From the NCBI GenBank assembly GCA_003446605.1, contig DMDF01000105.1, positions 1 to 10,259 on the forward strand: a stretch of DNA of 10,259 bases, written 5' to 3'. The position numbers and the translations under genes are program-made. Positions 6,426 to 10,259 of the stretch are shown in pieces (positions within the stretch are counted from its first letter, which is position 1; the number at the start of each line of letters is the position of its first letter). The notes under the pieces were generated by a model, which saw nothing but the letters and a program-made list of their open reading frames with translations, ran no database searches and had not been told where the DNA came from. The stretch is from Anaerolineaceae bacterium (GTDB lineage Bacteria; Chloroflexota; Anaerolineae; Anaerolineales; Anaerolineaceae).

Positions 6426-6976
6426 TGGTTGAAGATCCATTTCAAAAAAAGAATCCAAAGGCTGGCTCTCCTGATCAAGGTGAGCCAATCTTTTTAATCA
6501 TCGGGAAAATCCGTAAACCTCACGGTGTGGGGGGGGAAGTACTTTTCGAAGTGATAACGGAATTTCCAGAGCGTATTAGGAGAGGAAAAAAAGTATTCAT
6601 CGGACAGGGAAAAACCGAATACGTTGTTGAAGGAATACGAACCCACCAATCTAACTTGCTCATAAAATTAATAGGGTTGGAGGATTGTGAAAGCGTAGAA
6701 CAATTTCGAAACCAGATGGTGTACATTAAAACAGATAACCTGCCGCGATTGCCTGAGGATGAGTACTATCATCATGAGCTGGTTGGTATGTTTGTCCATG
6801 ATGAGGATGGAATATTATTGGGACAGGTCAGTGAAATCCTTGAAACAGGCGCAAATGACGTTCTGATCGTGACCCATGAGGGGGAGGAAATCTTGATCCC
6901 ATTTATTAAGCAGGTTATCCTGGGAGTCAATAAAAAGGAGAAAATAATCTCTGCTAAATTACAAGAATGGAAATGA
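6425..6976 (+). CDS. rimM: Ribosome maturation factor RimM
   Basis: A 183-residue 16S rRNA processing factor that binds S19 and helps mature the 30S head. After a variable N-terminal stretch of about 20 residues, the N-terminal RimM domain starts with LIIGKIRKPHGVGGEVLFEV (24-43), the family signature. EYYHHELVGM (113-122) opens the C-terminal PRC-barrel, which contains ANDVLIV (143-149) and EEILIPFI (154-161). It overlaps the khpA stop by one base and has no clear Shine-Dalgarno sequence. It ends one base before dprA. A run of eight G (6529-6536) lies in the codons of the GVGGEV motif. trmD, the usual next gene, is absent here. Confidence 0.96.
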   Translation: MVEDPFQKKNPKAGSPDQGEPIFLIIGKIRKPHGVGGEVLFEVITEFPERIRRGKKVFIGQGKTEYVVEGIRTHQSNLLIKLIGLEDCESVEQFRNQMVYIKTDNLPRLPEDEYYHHELVGMFVHDEDGILLGQVSEILETGANDVLIVTHEGEEILIPFIKQVILGVNKKEKIISAKLQEWK

Positions 6977-6977
6977 C

Positions 6978-8081
6978 ATGGAAGAGAAGAAATATTGGGT
7001 GGGATTTAACCATGTAAAAGGGATTGGAGCAGTCCGTTTTCAAAGACTGCAACACTATTTTCGGAACCTCGAAGATGCCTGGAATGCAACTGCAGGAGAA
7101 CTGCTTCATGCGGGAATTGGAGAAAAAGCCGCAGAGAATTTGCACAGATTCAAGCACGAACATGATCTCGATAAAATCTATGAGAGTATCTTGCAGCAGG
7201 AAATTCAGATCATTACAACCGGAGAAGAAAGCTATCCAGCAAGGTTGCTTCAGATTGCCAATCCCCCTCCCGTTTTATATGTTCGTGGAAAGATTAGCGA
7301 GCAAGACCAACAGGCGATCGCTGTAGTAGGAACGCGCAAGGTAACCTCCTATGGAAAAAGTGTTGTGCGTGATCTGGGGGGTATTTTTGCGCATAATAAT
7401 GTGACCATCGTGAGCGGGTTGGCACGTGGGGTGGATTCTGAAGCACACCGCGCTATCTTGAAGGCAGGCGGGAGGACATTGGCTGTTATGGGCAGCGGAG
7501 TGGATGTGATCTATCCACCAGAAAACGCACAATTGGCACAGGAAATCATTGAAAATGGTGCCATCATCAGTGATTATGCTCCGGGGACACAACCCGAAGG
7601 GGTGAATTTCCCGCCACGCAATCGCATTATTGCTGGTTTATCATTAGCGACAGTTGTCATCGAAGCGGGAGAACGGAGCGGTGCGTTGATCACCGCCTCA
7701 TTTACTGCGGATCAGGGCAAGGATGTTTTTGCGGTTCCTGGTTCGATCTATGCCCCACAAAGTAAAGGCACCAATAAATTGATTTTCGATGGCGCCTATC
7801 CATTAATCCAATATGATAGTATCTTTGAAATTCTTGATCTGCAGAATGTACAATATCAACATACAATGCAGAGAGATATTCCGACCGATGAAGTGGAGAT
7901 CTTGATTTTGAAATTATTACAGAACGAAGCCATGCATATTGATGATTTGCAGGCGGCAACCGGTTTACCAGTCTCACGGATATCATCTGCGCTGACAATT
8001 CTTGAATTGAAGGGACATGTAAAAAATACGGGTAATATGACATATTCAGCAAATTATGAATTAAAAGAGGAGTATGTTTAA
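6978..8081 (+). CDS. dprA: DNA processing protein DprA
   Basis: A 367-residue DprA/Smf protein, which binds incoming single-stranded DNA during natural transformation and loads RecA. It has a helix-hairpin-helix-like N-terminal region (about 8-60, with NHVKGIGAVRFQRL). The central Rossmann-like domain contains VVGTRKVTSYG (116-126), IVSGLARGVDSEAH (144-157), MGSGVDVIYPPEN (171-183), FPPRNRIIAGLS (211-222), ERSGALITA (232-240), AVPGS (252-256) and KGTNKLI (263-269). A C-terminal winged-helix-like domain covers about 302-352, as in many longer DprA proteins. It begins one base after rimM and ends in the ribosome site region of manC. DprA is also common in bacteria not known to be competent, and no other competence gene is in the window. 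Confidence 0.97.
   Translation: MEEKKYWVGFNHVKGIGAVRFQRLQHYFRNLEDAWNATAGELLHAGIGEKAAENLHRFKHEHDLDKIYESILQQEIQIITTGEESYPARLLQIANPPPVLYVRGKISEQDQQAIAVVGTRKVTSYGKSVVRDLGGIFAHNNVTIVSGLARGVDSEAHRAILKAGGRTLAVMGSGVDVIYPPENAQLAQEIIENGAIISDYAPGTQPEGVNFPPRNRIIAGLSLATVVIEAGERSGALITASFTADQGKDVFAVPGSIYAPQSKGTNKLIFDGAYPLIQYDSIFEILDLQNVQYQHTMQRDIPTDEVEILILKLLQNEAMHIDDLQAATGLPVSRISSALTILELKGHVKNTGNMTYSANYELKEEYV
8068..8072 (+). promoter_or_regulatory. Ribosome binding site that favours the second manC ATG
   Basis: AGGAG is 10 bases before the ATG at 8083 but only one base before the ATG at 8074. One base is too close for normal initiation, so 8083 is preferred. Confidence 0.6.
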
Positions 8082-8082
8082 T

Positions 8083-9171
8083 ATGCATGATGATTATTAT
8101 GCAGTGATCATGGCTGGGGGTGGGGGAACGCGATTATGGCCACTTTCACGCCAGACCAATCCAAAACAGTTTTTGAAATTGGTCGGTGAAAAAACTTTTT
8201 TTCAATTAGCTGTTGACCGCTTATCTCCTATCTTTGATGCAAAGCATATCTATGTTGTGACAGTAGCTGATCAAGTGGATGCATTGCGCGAACAGGAAAG
8301 CATGATTCCGCTGGAAAATTATCTGATCGAACCCCTGCCGCGCGGGACAGCTTCAGTAGTGGGATATGCTGCCGAGATATTGCAGCAAATACATGGTCCG
8401 GTCACCATGGCGGTTCTCACCTCAGACCATATCGTTGAGAATGAAGCATGTTTTCTTGATCTCCTGCAAAATTGTTATACTGTTGCTCAACAAGATTATC
8501 TGGTCACACTGGGCATTCAACCAACCTATGCCGCCACCGGGTACGGGTATATCCATCAAGGGGTCAAGATATCCGAATTTCCATTCGATACATTTAAGGT
8601 ACACTCATTTGTTGAAAAGCCCGATGAGATACACGCAGAACAATATCTTGCTTCAGGCAATTATTACTGGAATTCTGGAATGTTTGTGTGGAAAACCGAA
8701 GCAATTTTGAAGGAGTTTGAACGCCAGATGCCGGTTTTATTTACCAATTTGGAACTATTAGGGCAGCGCTATGATACCGGTGATTATGAGGAACTACTGG
8801 ATGATATTTGGCAGAAGATCGCTCCTCAAACAATTGATTATGGTATTATGGAGCACGCTCAGAACGTGGCAGTGCTGCCGGCAGAATATCTTGGATGGAG
8901 CGATGTTGGGAGCTGGGACTCTCTGTTTGAAATCATTGCAACTGACCCGGATGGAAATGTGGATCTTTCTGCATTTTCCGTTTTGTTGGAAAATAAGAAC
9001 TGTCTGGTGAAAGCAGAAGATCCTGAAAAGATCATTGTTGCCGCAGGTTTGGAGGATATTATCATCATCGACACCAAAGATGCACTGCTGGTTTGCCGTA
9101 AAGGACAATCTCAAAAAGTACGGCAAATCGTTCAAGAACTAAAACAAAAAAAGCTAGATCAGTTTCTATAG
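8083..9171 (+). CDS. manC: Mannose-1-phosphate guanylyltransferase (GDP-mannose pyrophosphorylase)
   Basis: With the chosen start, 362 residues. It makes GDP-mannose from mannose-1-phosphate and GTP, for glycan, exopolysaccharide or glycolipid synthesis in the cytoplasm. The nucleotidyltransferase signature VIMAGGGGTRLWPLSR (8-23) and PKQFLKL lie at the N-terminus. TSDHIV, FVEKPDE (176-182), NYYWNSGMFVWK (193-204) and GWSDVGSWDSL (271-281) follow. The C-terminal section (about 305-347) resembles the left-handed helix domain of short GMPs. The phosphomannose isomerase domain of the longer bifunctional enzymes is absent. An alternative ATG at 8074 would overlap dprA by 8 bases and add three residues, but the ribosome site favours 8083, one base past the dprA stop. 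No other sugar-nucleotide gene is nearby. Confidence 0.94.
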   Translation: MHDDYYAVIMAGGGGTRLWPLSRQTNPKQFLKLVGEKTFFQLAVDRLSPIFDAKHIYVVTVADQVDALREQESMIPLENYLIEPLPRGTASVVGYAAEILQQIHGPVTMAVLTSDHIVENEACFLDLLQNCYTVAQQDYLVTLGIQPTYAATGYGYIHQGVKISEFPFDTFKVHSFVEKPDEIHAEQYLASGNYYWNSGMFVWKTEAILKEFERQMPVLFTNLELLGQRYDTGDYEELLDDIWQKIAPQTIDYGIMEHAQNVAVLPAEYLGWSDVGSWDSLFEIIATDPDGNVDLSAFSVLLENKNCLVKAEDPEKIIVAAGLEDIIIIDTKDALLVCRKGQSQKVRQIVQELKQKKLDQFL

Positions 9172-9174
9172 GAG
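9170..9174 (+). promoter_or_regulatory. Ribosome binding site that fixes the topA TTG start
   Basis: AGGAG overlaps the last two bases of the manC stop codon and lies 7 bases before TTG at 9182. Starting at the first downstream ATG (9221) would remove the first cysteine pair of the zinc ribbon, so TTG is preferred. Confidence 0.75.
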
Positions 9175-9181
9175 TAAGCAC

Positions 9182-10259
9182 TTGGAAGCGTATTGTGTGA
9201 AGTGTAGAGAAAAACGAGAAATGCAGGGTACAACCCCTGGATTTAATAAAAGGGGAACACCGATTACCTCGGGTACCTGTGGCGTCTGTGGTACGAAGAT
9301 GGTGCGCATAGGAAAAACAGATGCGCATGAGGGTCTACAGGCTCCTATCCAAGAAAAGAAGGAAGTTCGATCCGGGAAATTGGTTATCGTGGAATCTCCC
9401 GCAAAAGCAAAAACGATCGGCAATTATCTGGGCAAAGAATATAAAGTAAAAGCTTCAGTGGGACATGTGCGTGATCTACTGCGTTCTCAATTATCGGTTG
9501 ATGTCGAGAATGACTTTGCCCCTAAATATCGCGTTCCCAATGAGAAACGCCCGATAGTCAAAGAATTGAAGAAGGATGTCGAGAAAGCCGAAGAGGTTTT
9601 TATCGCCACAGACCCTGACCGGGAGGGAGAAGCGATCGCGTGGCATTTAAAAGAAACCACCGAGATTGAGGATTCACGCTTGCGGCGGGTTGTGTTTCAT
9701 GAAATTACCAAGCCAGCAATCCAGGAATCTTTTGCGAACCCAAAAGAGATTGATATGGATCTGGTCAATGCACAACAAGCCAGACGTATTCTTGACAGGT
9801 TGGTTGGTTACAACCTGACTCCATTACTGTGGCAAAAAGTGCGGGGACGTTTATCCGCTGGACGGGTACAGTCAGTAGCAACACGCTTGATCGTAGAGCG
9901 CGAACGTGAGATCGATGCATTTGTGCCTGAAGAGTACTGGTCGGTTGAGGCGGAATTTAATCCTGATAAGTCCAAAGATACATATATTGCTCAGCTAAGC
10001 CAAGTGGATGGGAAAGAACCGACTTTGAGCAGTAAAGAGACGGTGGATAGGATATTAAAGGATATCGAAAAAGCAGATTATTCCATCGGGAAGATCAAAA
10101 AAGGAGAGAGAAGGAGAAATCCATCTGCTCCATTCATAACCAGCACACTGCAACAGCAGGCTGCTCGCCAGCTTCATTTTCGTGCAAGACGCACTATGAT
10201 GATCGCACAACAATTATATGAAGGGATAGCTCTAGATGGGGAAGGGCAAACCGGCTTGA
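9182..10259 (+). CDS. topA: DNA topoisomerase I with N-terminal zinc ribbon (3' end cut by the window)
   Basis: The first 359 residues of a type IA topoisomerase, which relaxes negative supercoils by single-strand passage. Residues 1-45 form a small zinc ribbon: YCVKCREKREM (C5, C8) and TCGVCGTKM (C33, C36), like the DUF5679 family. After a linker the TOPRIM domain starts at KLVIVESPAKAKTIGNYLG (66-84, catalytic E71) and includes ASVGHVRDLL (91-100) and FIATDPDREGEAIAWHL (140-156, metal ligands D144, D146, E148). RRILDRLVGYNLTPLLW (201-217) and GRLSAGRVQSVATRL (222-236) follow, and then PFITSTLQQQAARQL (317-331). The frame is open to the last base. The sequence stops just before the block expected to hold the active-site tyrosine, so intactness past here cannot be judged. 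The start is TTG with a good ribosome site, 10 bases after manC. Confidence 0.95.
   Translation, partial: MEAYCVKCREKREMQGTTPGFNKRGTPITSGTCGVCGTKMVRIGKTDAHEGLQAPIQEKKEVRSGKLVIVESPAKAKTIGNYLGKEYKVKASVGHVRDLLRSQLSVDVENDFAPKYRVPNEKRPIVKELKKDVEKAEEVFIATDPDREGEAIAWHLKETTEIEDSRLRRVVFHEITKPAIQESFANPKEIDMDLVNAQQARRILDRLVGYNLTPLLWQKVRGRLSAGRVQSVATRLIVEREREIDAFVPEEYWSVEAEFNPDKSKDTYIAQLSQVDGKEPTLSSKETVDRILKDIEKADYSIGKIKKGERRRNPSAPFITSTLQQQAARQLHFRARRTMMIAQQLYEGIALDGEGQTGL

Noticed and set aside
8074..8082. Upstream ATG of manC
   Set aside because: The ribosome site AGGAG would be only one base away, and the added residues MFN add nothing to the conserved domain.
7275..8088. Minus-strand frames of 105 and 128 codons opposite dprA
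   Set aside because: DprA is full length with all motifs, and the antisense frames have no family features.

Overview
The window looks like a chromosomal stretch of a Chloroflexota bacterium, most likely class Anaerolineae. The assignment is inferred. It rests on three envelope proteins with Pro/Thr-rich linkers, a topoisomerase I carrying an N-terminal zinc ribbon, and moderate G+C with AT-rich spacers. There is no insertion sequence, prophage, CRISPR array or rRNA. Nearly all the DNA is well packed housekeeping or envelope genes, and I see no clear novel defence or mobile system.

Left part (1-1320, + strand): the 3' part of a tRNA-Leu(CAG) ends at an intrinsic terminator. Directly behind it is a promoter whose predicted start point coincides with the ATG of a small FtsB/DivIC-like division protein, so that mRNA is probably leaderless. 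A membrane-anchored protein with two LysM domains follows. A hairpin with U-tracts on both strands separates it from the convergent genes.

Middle part (1317-5596, - strand): reading right to left there is a DegV-family lipid-binding protein with its own terminator. After it comes a tight three-gene unit: a DUF1015 protein, an M23-family lipoprotein (19-bp overlap) and the epoxyqueuosine reductase queG (3-bp gap).

Right part (5816-10259, + strand): divergent from degV is a compact run rpsP - khpA - rimM - dprA - manC - topA (3' end cut by the window). The first three genes are the usual ribosome-biogenesis block, but trmD and rplS do not follow. Instead the block runs into dprA and topA, which often neighbour each other in bacteria, with a GDP-mannose synthesis gene between them. 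Gaps are 46, -1, 1, 1 (with the preferred manC start) and 10 bases, so one transcript with translational coupling is likely.

The items most worth a second look are the leaderless division gene with its aromatic C-terminal tail, the large insertion in the M23 domain, the uncharacterised DUF1015 gene in its overlapping operon, the rewired rpsP-rimM-dprA-manC-topA order, and the zinc-ribbon/topoisomerase fusion with a TTG start.
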